A stretch of 64,000 nucleotides of DNA, taken from contig NW_027184085.1 of assembly GCF_041296385.1 (NCBI RefSeq), forward strand, positions 54,837,109 through 54,901,108, given 5' to 3'. Source of the stretch: Aphelocoma coerulescens (Eukaryota > Chordata > Aves > Passeriformes > Corvidae). A program made the position numbers and the translations under genes. This document shows positions 40,841 through 53,905 of the stretch, piece by piece. Under the pieces are notes generated by a model. The model did not search any database. It saw only the letters and a program-made list of their open reading frames with translations, and was not told the DNA's origin. Each line of letters opens with the position of its first letter. Positions within the stretch are counted from its first letter, which is position 1.

Positions 40841-41025
40841 AAGTAGTATGTCTGATGGGAAAATAACCACGCGTTCCTCTTCCTGAAGAACTAGAAAGAA
40901 AAGCAACCCAACTGCAAGGCAATGGAGGCATTCACTTCCAGTTCACAGTATTGCAGTTAGAAGTACAGTGAGGTCTAGGTAAGTGATGGAGCAGGAGCTG
41001 CCTGGAGCAGGGAAGGAGGAGGTGT

Positions 41026-41774
41026 TCACATGACAATACAGCATTGACAGCGCTTTTTCTTTTGTGTACCTGGGGCAGCTTCCAAGGGCAGGCTCTCTTC
41101 CTTCCCCTCAGGAGAGGAGGGCTCTGTCGTGTCCGACAGGGGCCTGCCAGAGACCAGCTCAGCAGCGTTCCCATCCATGGTGGAAACATCAGTCACTGTC
41201 TTCTCCCGCAGTGACTTCTCGTCGTCTTCGTCAATCAGCACAAGCTCTGCCTTGATGGTCTCATCATAGCCCAGCACTTTCTTTGTCTCCTCTTCATCAT
41301 CGATGTTCTGGTAGCCCATAAATATCATTGTCACTGGCTGATCTGCACTGGCCTCTGGGGTTTCACCACCACAGGGTTTGTCTTGTGGCTGAGGGTTCAC
41401 AGCACGTCCTTTGCTGGATTTGTGTACCATTTCCAGCTTTGCCTCCTTGAAGAGCATTTGCTCCTTCATATGGCTAAGGTTTCCATCGGCTACCACATTT
41501 CTGTCTGACACAGTCATTTTTTCATACCCTCCTTTTACACTTGATTGTCCAGCTTTTTGCATAAGTTCATCTACGTCCTTTGAGCTTAATTTATGTACTC
41601 CATTTTCTACCACTGTGCCACCAGAGTGAACCTCATAGACTACCTTGGAACCATCATCATAGACTTTGAATCCTCTTTGATGGGCCTCATCTGGGCCAAC
41701 AGGTGAAGCAGAGACAATCTTGGTCTCTCCTGTCTGTTTGTCTTTCTCCACATTAATTTCCATGGTGCACAAAG
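41026..41774 (-). CDS. PALM2: PALM2 terminal coding exon with CaaX box
   Basis: This is the last PALM2 exon: 749 coding nt in phase 1, stop TGA at 41028-41026. It encodes ALCTMEINVEKDKQTGETKI, then the conserved core around KVYDDGSKVVYEVHSGGTVV and ENGVHKLSSKDVDELMQKAG. An acidic segment follows around MGYQNIDDEEETKKVLGYD and AELVLIDEDDEKSLREKT, then a Ser/Pro/Glu-rich tail. The end is KKKRCQCCIVM: a polybasic patch, two Cys in CQC suited to palmitoylation, and a CIVM CaaX box. Met in the last position favours farnesylation (family knowledge), giving plasma-membrane anchoring. The open frame extends upstream to 41841, but that part is intron; the acceptor TTTTCATTCAAG ends at 41775. The sequence is intact, with no frameshift. 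It is much closer to PALM2 than to PALM1, PALM3 or PALMD. Confidence 0.95.
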
Positions 41775-44689
41775 CTTGAATGAAAACAAGAGAGGAAGTG
41801 CATGTTACAACAAAAAAAGCCAGTGAATGGTTAATTGCCAAACAGACAAAGAAAACTACGGTGCCCCTTTTTCCTACCTCCTGCTTCTAAAGGGCTAAGT
41901 GTTCTACATTAGAGGTGGGATGCAACACTGTGAACTCTGTTACTCTATGGCTTTTTAAGCAGGTGGAGGCTGGGCGTATCTGCGGCAAACAGGACCTAAT
42001 CTTCCAGCTCACGCCACATGGAGCTTTCTCTGGTCATCTAGGAGCACCAAGAGGTTAGGTGTAATTTAGGCAAGGGGAGGTGATAGCATGCAGGTTGCCC
42101 TCTAACTTTCCATTCTGAACTTGCTTCAAAATTCGGAGAGAACCTCTCTACTCTCTTTTCTGCCATCAAACTGCAAGTTTTGTTTGCTGCAACACTCAGA
42201 CCATTTAATTATCAATGCTTGTCCTTGCTTAACTCTTCCATCCGTAGCACTCAAAACATTTTAGAGGGGTGACGAAATACTGTTTATCTCTGTTCTACAC
42301 GTGGGAAAACAAAATCACATAGGAATAGGATAATTTCTCCCACAGGTGTGTGGCAGGGCAGCTCTCTCAGCTTCCACACCAAGACATCAACAGACCTCTG
42401 CTTCCAGGTTAAGAGAATGTACAGAATAGCCAAGAAGTGCTCCCTTGATTATCTGAATAAAGGATTAAGCACCACTACCAATGTTGAAGAAAAAAGTAAT
42501 AATGAACTGATTTTCAAAGAGTCATGAAACAACAGGTAAAAATGTGTGAGGGATGTTGCTTTAGAATAGCAAACGTTTTCTAGCAGTTAAGGATGTAGTA
42601 ATGAGATGAAAAGTGTAGACCACACAGTAGGAATAGATGAGCAGTCTACTCTGCTCCAACACCCATTTTGAGATATGATGACATATCACTAGACAGCTTT
42701 TCAAAGAAAAAATGTGCGAAGGTATTTCAGATTTTCCAGAGTGTTCATTTGTTTAAGCATTCCTTGTATGCATATGAAGACATTTTGGCTCTTGGACAGA
42801 CATCCACAGACACTTAATTACAAATTACCACAGGCAGTGACAAGTGTTTGTGAAACTAACAGTGAACACTTTCATCAACGAATCTCAATGGTATAATCAT
42901 GGTTTATCTTACCTGGGGATACCACAAACTGGAATGTTTGCTTTTTTTCCTGATTTATTTTCAAGTGAGTATAGAATATCCTTGCACCAAGAACCAATGT
43001 AGCTTGGTATGTTTGTATTTAAAAAAATAATTAATATTAAAAATTACTGCTACTTTAATATATTTCCTCAGTCTTTTTATTCACACACAGTAGAATCACT
43101 TTTCCTGTAACATTAAAGCAAAGTATTTCATCAGCAATAGGAAATTTATCATGACATGCATCATTACACTGCCTAGAGTGCTAGACAGAAAATGAATGTA
43201 TTGGTGAGTGGGTGCATGCTGTTCTCTGTGACATGGTCTCCTCTGTCCCCCAGGAGTGCAGTCTGGTGGGCAAAATGGTCGGGTCTGGCCATCTACATGC
43301 TGTGTGCATCTGCTTAGACCTTGGCCAGCCCCAGCAGGACTGTCTCGGTCGAGTACGCTGCACAAACACCTGCATGGAGCCAGGGGACTGAGGTGCCGGT
43401 GGGTGAAGGAGCACTCCTGCCTCTGAGAATGATGCACTGCTGAAGGCTGGAGTGGGCTGCAGAAGCAGTGTTCTCAGCTTGACTATTGCAACCTAGTGGA
43501 TTATCCCTAAGAACTGTGTTTTACCACTGCTTCAGGAGGTTTATGAACTAGTTGTGTCCATAGCTGTCATGACCCTGAGCACAGGTTGCCTGTTTCCTCC
43601 ATGAACTAGGGCTTACAGTTTTTTTTTTATCTCCCTCCTGTGCTGGAGTTTTCATGCCTGGCCATCCCACAGCAGCCTGGGCAGCCAGAAGGCTGCTGCA
43701 AGGCTGAGAGCTGAGCTCTGCTCTGAGGTGTGCAGCTGGAGACAGCAAGGCAGCTGGCATGGTTGGAAACAGGAAATTAAGGCTGGAAATAAGGAACGAA
43801 CTGTTGCCCCAGGGCTGGTAGTAATTAAGCTACCAAGCCATTGCTCTGAGAAACTGTGGCAGACAGCACCACGGTGCAGCTCAGAGAGCAGCTGGCATGG
43901 ATCACTTGCTCAGGACTGTTCCAGCCCAGGAACTGGTGTGCAAGTACCCTTTATGTCTTATCCAAGTGCCTCTGCTGTGAAGCCTTTAATCCAATTTATA
44001 GTGATAATGAAACAAAGAGATGCAGGCACCAACACTAACATTTCTAGAATTTTCTAGGTGCAGTTTCTTGAGGCAGAGGAAGAAAGGAAGAAGAATTTTG
44101 TTTATTGGCTTGGTGCCTAGGGCTTGGGTGAGTGGGCTCTGAACATCACTTGACCTCACTAGGGCTGCTCAGGCAGATACTGTTCAATGACTTTCAGTAT
44201 TACAAAGGTAAAAATAGAGGCTGGCTAGCCTATGGTGAAGATGCTAAAACTGAGAGGTATCTGAGTGGCCAGCTGAACTGAAGCAAAGCTGAACCATGAG
44301 GCAGCAACAGCACATTCAGAAAATCATCTGTAATGGGCAGAAGTTCCTGATTTGTCTGGAGTACCACAACCCAAAAGAGAGGGCACCACCAACCCATCAA
44401 CTGGCTATCTGTTACCTTCTTAGAGAGAAGTAGCATGACCCTGAGCTCCCCTAGAGCTCCTGTGCTTCTCTTTTTCTTTGAAAATTAAAAATATTATCTG
44501 AGGTATGGCTTTTTATTTACAAACTGGTGATTTTCCTGTAAAACAGTTGAGTGCCATGTATTTGTAGCGCAGAAGAGGATGCAATCTGCCAGACCCTCCC
44601 TGTCTTGATGCACAAATTTAGGTCCATATTGTGCATTAAAAGAAGGGTTGTACAGTGGGAATGAATTCAGAAGCAGATAGCAAAAATCT
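41775..44689 (-). other. PALM2 last intron, left part
   Basis: Intronic sequence between the terminal exon acceptor and the CR1. Frames at 43096-43437 and 43548-43760 are GC-richer but unrelated to paralemmins. Nothing further is recognised. Confidence 0.7.
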
Positions 44690-46970
44690 GATAGTTAAAT
44701 CATGTGGACCTGGTCATATTTGAGTTTGTGATCTTGAAGAGCATGAGCCTGGCAAGGAGCAAAGACAAACCCCTGAACTTTGCAAAAGTGAACTTCAACT
44801 GTTTGAGGAGTAGGTGAATGAAGATCCCCTGGGAAACTGTCCTTAAGGACTGAGGGGCTGACCAGAGCTGACAAGGCTTCAAGACCACTTTTCTTAGCGC
44901 AGTGTGTAGGAAATCAAACAAGGCAGGCTGGAAACTTGCATGGCTGAGCTAAGGTCAGCTCCTCAAACCAAGGAGTAAGAAAGAAACATCTACCAGTGGG
45001 AGCAGGGGCAGGAACATGGGGAGAGTACAGGAATATGGTTTCATGTGTAGGAATGGGGTCAGGAGAGGCAAGGCAAAGCTGGAATAGGACTTGTCAAGAG
45101 ATGTGAAGAGTAATAAGAAGGGATTCCATAAGTAGAAAAAAAAGGCTGAGAAGAATCTACCTCCCTGTATCTCCCTGCAAACAAGAAGGGAGAACTGGTG
45201 CTGACTGATATGGAGAAGGCTGAGGTACTCAACGAGTTCTTTTGCCTCAGTCTTCACTGGAGTCAGGCTTCACAATTCTCTGAAGTAGCTGATCCTCTGG
45301 GTGGGTGTGAGGGAAGTTAAGACCCTCCCACTGTAAGTAAAGAAGACGTTTGGGATCACTTGATGAAGCTGAATAGAGGCTGTATGACATGCATCCCAGG
45401 GTCCTGAGGAAACTGGCTGATGTTCAAGGCCAGGCTGGGTGGAGCTCTGAGCAACCTGGTCTAGTGGAAGGTATTCCTGCCCTTAGCAGACAGGTTGAGG
45501 GAATGAGATGATCTTTAAGTTCCCTGCAAAGCAAACTATTTAACGATTCTATAATTCTGTGTTGTTGCCAAGCTACTCTCCAACATGTTTGAAAAGTCAT
45601 GGCAGTCAAGTGAAGTCCCCAGTGGCTGGAAAAAGGGAAGACTTGCCCATGTTTTTTAAAAGGGGAGAAAGGAAAAACTGGGAAACTACAGACCAGTGAG
45701 CTTCACTTTTGTGCCTAGGAAGATCATGGAGCAGATCCTCCTAGATGATATGCTAAGGCACATAAAAGATAAGGAGGTGATTTGAGGCAGCCATCACGGC
45801 TTTACTAATGGCAAATCATGCTTGACTAATCTGGGGGTCTTCTGCAGTGGAATAATGGCAATGGTTGCCAGGGAAGACCAACAGATCTATCTGGGCTTCT
45901 GTAAGGCCTTTGATATGGTCCCCCCAACACCCTTTTTTCCAAATTGGAGAGACACAGATTTGATGGATGGACTGTTCACTAGATAAGGAATTGGCTGGCT
46001 GGCTGGAGCCAGAGAGTTGTGGTCAATGGCTCTGTGTCCAGGTGAAGGCCAGTGATGAGTGGTGTCCCTCAGGGGTCTCTCTTGGGACTGGTGCTTTTCA
46101 GTATCTTTAAAAACGACCTGACAGTGAGATCCAGGGCCCTCAGCAAATCTGCAGATGGCACAAATGTGAGCAGTGCAGCTGGACACACCAGAAGGAAGGG
46201 ATGCCATCCAGGGAGACCTGGACAAACCTGAGAACTGGGCCCATGAGAACATCACGAAGTTCAGCAAGTGCAAGTGCAAGGAGCTGCACCTGGGTTGGAG
46301 CAATTCCAAATGTGAGTACAGACTGGGAGAAGAAGTTGTTGAGAGCAGCCCTGAGGAGAAGGACTTGGGGTTTCTCATGGATGAAAAGTTGGATATGAGC
46401 CAACAGTGTGCACTTGCAGCCAATTGTATCCTGGGTTGCATCAAAAGAAGTGTGGCCAGCAGCTTGAAGGAGGTGATTATCCCCCTCTACTCTGCCCTTA
46501 CTCTACCCCCCTGGAGTACTGCATCCAAGTCTGGGGTCCTCAGCACAAGAAAGAACATTTTTGGAGCAGATCCAGAGGAGAGCCATGAAGACAGCCTGAG
46601 AGGGCTGGGATTGTCCAGCCTGGAGAACAGAAGACGTTGGGAAGACCTTATTGCAGCCTTACGGTACCATTAGGAGGCTTATAAAAAGGAGGGAGAGTGA
46701 CTTTTTATATGGGCAGATAGAGACAGAACAAAGGGCAATGGTTTTAAACTGAAGGAGGGCAGATGTAAGCACTCAGAGGGTGGTGAGGCACTGGAAGAGG
46801 TTGCCCAGAGAAGCTGTGGATGCCCCATCCCTGCAAATTTTCAAGGCCAGGCTGGATGATGCCCTAAGAAATCTGATCTAGTGAAGGGCATCCCTGCCCA
46901 TGGTAGGGGAGATGGAACTAAATAATCTTAAAGTCCCTCCCAAGCAAAACCTACAATCTATGGTTCTATA
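44690..46970 (+). mobile_element. CR1 LINE, long copy in PALM2 intron
   Basis: A plus-strand CR1, antisense to PALM2. Landmarks from left to right are AGCATGAGCCTGGCAAGGAG (44738), the segment between endonuclease and RT, reverse transcriptase from about 45220 (GTACTCAACGAGTTCTTTTG), RT motif A near 45895 (CKAFDMV), and the C-terminal region as an open frame at 46173-46673 ([27 protein letters not shown]-like block, LSSLENRRRWEDLIAALR). The 3' tail ends TCTATGGTTCTATA at 46970. The FADD box has decayed to SADG near 46150 and there are several frameshifts, so it is dead. It carries a nested CR1 at 45425-45561. The left edge is approximate. Confidence 0.92.
45425..45561 (+). mobile_element. Nested CR1 3' end inside older CR1
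   Basis: The host CR1 sequence reads GGAAACTGGCTGATGTT up to 45424 and resumes at about 45562 with TTGTTGCCAAGCTACTCTCC, which is continuous in the CR1 consensus. The 137 bp between is a CR1 3' terminus in the same orientation: CAAGGCCAGGCTGGG, GAGCAACCTGGTCTAGTGGA, and the tail GATTCTATAATTCTGTG. TGTT or GTT occurs at both junctions and may be the target-site duplication. This shows two rounds of CR1 insertion. Confidence 0.87.
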
Positions 46971-48875
<1,905 letters not shown>

Positions 48876-49619
48876 TCACTGGAGCTTTGTACTAGATAAT
48901 TGGATCAAAGCAAACAAAGTGCAAAGTCACTGTCCTGTGATTGGTGTTCAATAGACTAGCTGAGGCAGGAGGGAATGGGTCCAGATGACTCAAACCTTAT
49001 GTCAGATGAACACATAAAATTATTTGTCAGGAGGTTCTGGATTTATCAAGTCTGTGACCTTTAAAATTGGAGGTGGGGTGGGGAAGGTAAGGAACAAACC
49101 TGATGTGATCCCCAGAATACATGACATTTCAAATAGAGATATAAAAGCCTAAAAATGCTAGTGTTGACTGACTAGGATAAGAAACCAGGTCATTTGTACC
49201 AGTTGTTTCCAATATTACTGAATAAGAATTTGGCTTTTTGTTCTTAATGTTGAAATTCAGCTAACAATAAAATCTCACATAAATATTGATAGGGTACCAG
49301 TTTCGGTCTTCAGTAGCTATTATGCTCCTGCCAGTGCTGCAATGCCGTAATTCATTAACAAATCCTGAATTAGTAGACAGCTATCTTAAATGATTGACTT
49401 GTTTTACATTTGAGCTTATGGCTGCTTATCATAAGCTAAATGTGTACTTTAGAAGAGATATTAATAAATTTAAAGGTATTTCTATGGAGATATTTTGTGG
49501 CTGGGTTACATACAACTAGCATTTATTGTTCTGGTAGGATTCAGTGGCTGAGCTAAGAGCAGAGCTCAGAGGAGAGATGTGCAAATAACTGACTTAAGGT
49601 TCAGGCACCAGACCAAAAT

Positions 49620-49636
49620 GAAAAAAAAAAAAAAAA
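49620..49636. repeat. Poly(A) tract
   Basis: About 17 A in a row within the PALM2 intron. No attached retroposed sequence is evident upstream. Confidence 0.85.
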
Positions 49637-51390
49637 TCACATTATTTCCTATCAACTGGAAATGTTTTCAGCTCTGTATGGATATGGTTAAATTTATGTT
49701 CAAACGTAAAATCCTATTTGGTGTGAAACAGACCATTCTTTTTCCTCCAAGGGTATTTTGCCAGTTCAATGTATAATTTGTCAAGCCCTTGGAACTGCCT
49801 AGTCCATGTGTCAGAGTAGGAAGCAAAATTTGCCTTCCTTAAAGACTCTTGTTGCTATAAGCAAGTGAGAGAGGTTGACCAGTGCAGACCATAAAAGGGA
49901 ACTGGTGAAATGAGAGTGAAAATGAAATGTCCTGTTGTAAGCTGCTTGACTGCATCTGGTTAAGGGAGATACTTTCATCACACTCCCTATGGGCTAACAC
50001 CCATCCCAGAAAAAATACCTACACCTGGTAGTGTCCTCAGGAAGGACATGATGTGCCACCTCTAATCCCAAAAATTTTTTTGGCAGGAAAAATGGGCCTG
50101 ATATTAGTGAAATGGTTTTCCTCCCATACCTGTCAGTTGTTGCCACCAGTGCTACTGGATACAGAAAAGTAAGTCCCCAGACTGACACTCCATCCCTCCA
50201 CAAACCACTGTAGGTAACTCAGGTAAGGAGTCCTCTTTCCTCTCTTCAGGTGCCAGAAAAGTAGGGCACAGAGGCACAGTGCAAACTCATTTAAAACCTC
50301 CACAAATTTAGTATATAAATGAGTTCAATTTGTAGCAGATGAATTGGAAAAAACCCCAAGCCTGTCCAGGGAAATGTTATTTTATTTCATATTTCAATGG
50401 ACAAATGGCAGACTTGGCAAATGGACTTTCATAATTTCAATGCATACTGTATCCTCAAAGTTTTGTATTTTTAGCAATAGAGCCTAGGAAAAATAATTGT
50501 TTAAGACACACAGCTGACTGAGCAATGGCCAGCAACAGCTGCTTTCTTTTGCAGGGTTACTTGTCTCTAATGACAAATTGGTACAATGCTTGGTGCTGTT
50601 GCTCTGGGAAGTATCACCAGCAAATGAGTAGGCCATTATTGAAAACTGCAGTAATTTCTCAGAAGAAAGAAGTGGGGACTGTGTTTCCGGTCCAGGGAAA
50701 GAAGGCACTTTGTGTTCTGGAAATAGCACAAACTTAGTAATTATTCATCCCGTAGAGTGTCCTTTTGGAACAGTAGTTTCAGTACACACTCATGCAGCGA
50801 CTGAGTGACAGATGTGTAACATGTGTTACATCTGGTTGTAATCAGGGCAGAGTTGAATTGCTTAACTAATCACCCTTACTTTTTTGCAGTTTATGTGGAT
50901 CAATAGGCATGGCTAGGGTACAGTTCTCATGCGAGGACACTGCAGGAGGCAAAATCCTTTACAAATGTTTATTTTTCCCCCAGTGCCTGTAGGGGGAACT
51001 GAGCATCGCTGACATCTAGCAGTAGGGAAGGACAGTTGTACAGCTTGATGGTGAAACTCTCACTTTGGTGTGGTAGAATCTGTGAACCTTAGTAAGCTCT
51101 TGTTTTTTTTTTCCTTGCCTCCTGCTTTGTCAGACGACCTAGCTAAGTGTTAGATGCTGTTAATATTGACTTAATTTAGAAACTTCTCTGAATCTTAATT
51201 ATAATAAAATATTTTAAAAATTAGCTTCAGGGCTCCAATCTGTCATTGTCATGAGAAGGGAATGCTGGGGGAGCAGTGCAATTCTCGTGGAGCTCCTTCT
51301 AAAGCTAGTGGCGGATGTGTCAGAAGTGGGGTATTTGACTACAAGTTGGGGTTGGTTGGTTCTGCCAGTTCCTGCCTTGTGTTATTGTCT

Positions 51391-51404
51391 CCCCCCCCCC
51401 CCCC
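51391..51404. repeat. Poly(C) run of 14
   Basis: Fourteen consecutive C on the plus strand, so G14 on the PALM2 transcript. A shorter C9 run is at 31182-31190. Long homopolymer C/G runs are prone to length error in assemblies. Confidence 0.9.
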
Positions 51405-52184
51405 ACAACTCCAAACAAAGCAAACACTCTCATTTCCCTTTATCTCACTGGCAACACGGTCTCTTTCATTTAGCCCCTTTAAAAGGATATAAGAGGCTAA
51501 TTTTACAAGGAATGGATGAGACGCAAATGAGCATTTTGTTCACGTGAGAAGTAAGAACAAAAATAACATTTGAAATCACTGCACTCAATATCTTAATTTC
51601 AATCTTTGATAAGTTATTAGTTTCTAAGGTTGCCATAAAATAAGTCCTGTGTCTTTTTGTGCTACTTGCAACAAAATGCATTTTAGGACTATGGCACTCC
51701 TCCACGTTAACAGAGAGACAAGTGCTGGGGAAAACATACGGGGCAAGGTAACCCTTCAAGGGTGCTTGCACAAAGCTAATCCTTCAGAACTGCTCAGAAT
51801 AGCTCCGACACAGAGGCTTGTGGTCAAATGTCAGACAAATTAATTTTCCAGGGGCTGGATATCTTTAAAAAGTCCGCTACCAGTAAAATTAGAGGTGGGT
51901 CTGCTGCAAATACTGACTCCCAGGGCAGGGCTGTTCCACCTACAAAGCTCTCTGGAGTTGCATGGGACTACATCAGGAAGAACAGAGATTATGGCACTCC
52001 CACCATGTTTGTAAGAACATCAGTGGAGGTTTTTGCTAGAAGCTGAATAGTCTGGCTCTGATTTACTGAATCATGCTTTAAACAAAAGAAGTTGGGGGTT
52101 AGGGTCCATAGCTGACATTTGTATATCCATAAGCAATATGGCGAATAAGTGCATCTACCAGAGCAGTAAGAAATGCTCCCCAAC

Positions 52185-53905
52185 CTTTTCTGAGGGCAAG
52201 AAGCCTATGTTCAGCCATCTCAAATGCATGTATATCAATGTATGTAAGATGGACAACAAGCAGGAGGAACTAGAGCCTTGTGCCCAGTGTGAGGGATGCC
52301 AGAGGAATCACAGAAACTTGGTGGGAAAACTCACATGATGAGGCGACCACAATGGATGGCTACAAATATTTTCAGAAAGGTAAGAAAGGAAGAAGAGGAG
52401 GCGGATTTGCACTTTATGTGACAGAGATATTTGCATGTATAGAGGAGAGCTGTGGAGACCATGCAGTTCAATTTAACTAGTGCCTTAGGATCATGATTAG
52501 AGGGGTCATCACTAAGGAGAAAGTTACTGACCTCCTTGTCAGGATGATGACGCCAACAAAACCTTACTGTGGCTGCTCAGTGAAGTCTTGGGCCAAATGA
52601 GCCTGGTCTTCATGGGTGGCTTCAATTACCCACACATTTGTTGGAAAAAAATAAAAGCTGTGCATGTGCCATGCATCAGGTTCCTGGAATGTCTTACAGA
52701 CTTTTTTTTCCTATACATGCTGGACATGCTGACTGGGAGCAGCACGTTGCTAGATTTACTGCTTGCAAACCAAGAAGATTTACTTGACTTACACTGGTAG
52801 CCTAACTACCAATGATACCTTGGATACAGTGAGCAAATATTGTGGAGTTTAAAGTCCTGCTTAGAATGCTGAAGACCACTAGTAGGATGAAGACCTTAAA
52901 TTTCAGAAGGGACAACTTCAATATGCCAGGGGCCTAGCTGTGAGAGGTTCCACTGGAAGCATCCATGAAAGTCCAAGGAGTTTGTGAGTGCTGGGAGTTA
53001 TTTGAAAGTGCCTGCTGAAAGCACAAGAATAGTCTATTCTTTACAAAGGCAAAGGAAGAAGTCTAAACAAAAGACTTCCCTGGCTTAACAATGAACTGTT
53101 AGATGTAATTAAAAGCAGAAGAAGCAGCATACTGGCTGTGGAAAGGCAGCCAGTTAGCCACTGGGTACTACAAGCACCTTGCTAGGGGGATGCAGAGATG
53201 CAGTCAGGAAGGCTAAGGATCATCTAGGAGAGTAAAGTAGACGAAAAATGTCAAGAAGAAAGGGTTCTTCAGTATTTGAGCAGTAAGCAGAAGGAAAGAC
53301 ACAAGACCAGTGCTTAAGAAGTGCAGGGAAGCTAGTCACTAACGATGGTGACAAAGCAGATTTCTCAATACCTTTTTTGTCTATAAATACATAAATACAC
53401 ACCCTAGGGTGTTAAGAAAAGTGCCTGACATTTTTGTAAGGAGACTGTCGATAATATTTGAAAGACACAGAGATCAGGGGATGTCCCTGATGACTAGAAG
53501 AGGGAAAAGTGTCATACCTATCCACAGGAATGGACCAAAAGAGGACACAGGGAACTGGATGCACAATGGTCTTACTTTGTCCCCTGGGCAAGTGACAGAA
53601 TGAGTCCTCCTAGAAACCATTACAAACCAAATGAAGCAGATGGTTGGGAAAAGCCATAATGGATTTACCAAGGACAAATCATGACAGACTAAACGAATCA
53701 ACTTCTACAACATAATAACATCTTCTATTGACATGGAGAGAGCAGTGGATGATGTTTATTTAGACTTCAGCAAAGCTTTTGACACCATTTCCCACAGCAT
53801 TCTCCTGGCCGAGACTGATTGAGTGGTGTGTGAGATAGGTAGGAAATTGACTCACATGTCACACTCCAAGGGTGGTGATAAATGGTTTTTACTCAGGTAG
53901 CCAGA
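52185..53905 (+). mobile_element. CR1 LINE lacking its 3' end
   Basis: A plus-strand CR1 in the PALM2 intron, antisense to the gene. Endonuclease pieces are readable: INVCKMDNKQEELEP (52225-52275), then TETWWENSHDEATTMDGYKY and RRGGGFALYV (52310-52420), FMGGFNYPHICWKK (52600-52650), and SSTLLDLLLANQEDLL (52740-52785). Reverse transcriptase follows, with motif A YLDFSKAFDTISHS near 53757-53800. It has many frameshifts. CR1 similarity stops near 53905, before the FADD box and the terminal repeats, so the 3' third is missing. Confidence 0.88.

Larger units (their letters stand above)
32940..41025 (-). other. PALM2: Candidate PALM2 3' UTR
   Basis: About 8.1 kb follows the stop codon without any recognisable CR1 or other interspersed repeat, in contrast to both flanks. 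It is AT-rich on the transcribed strand and has many T-rich tracts (39099-39113, 39310-39352, 37020 region), a TA repeat at 40663-40690 and a G-rich patch at 40819-40840. Open frames here (for example minus-strand 37132-37530 and 34099-34503) show no family resemblance. Vertebrate neuronal genes often have UTRs this long. The exact end is inferred from the signal at 32955-32960; earlier AATAAA sites on the minus strand near 34866 and 36026 could give shorter forms. Without RNA data this remains an inference. Confidence 0.45.

Noticed and set aside
41775..41841. Start codon at 41841 making a 271-residue single-exon protein with a signal-like hydrophobic N-terminus
   Set aside because: A pyrimidine tract and AG acceptor end at 41775, the protein match to paralemmin begins exactly there, and the upstream residues are translated intron.
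43096..43760. GC-richer stretch with several open frames in the last PALM2 intron
   Set aside because: No known domain, and the frames contradict one another; not supported as a gene.
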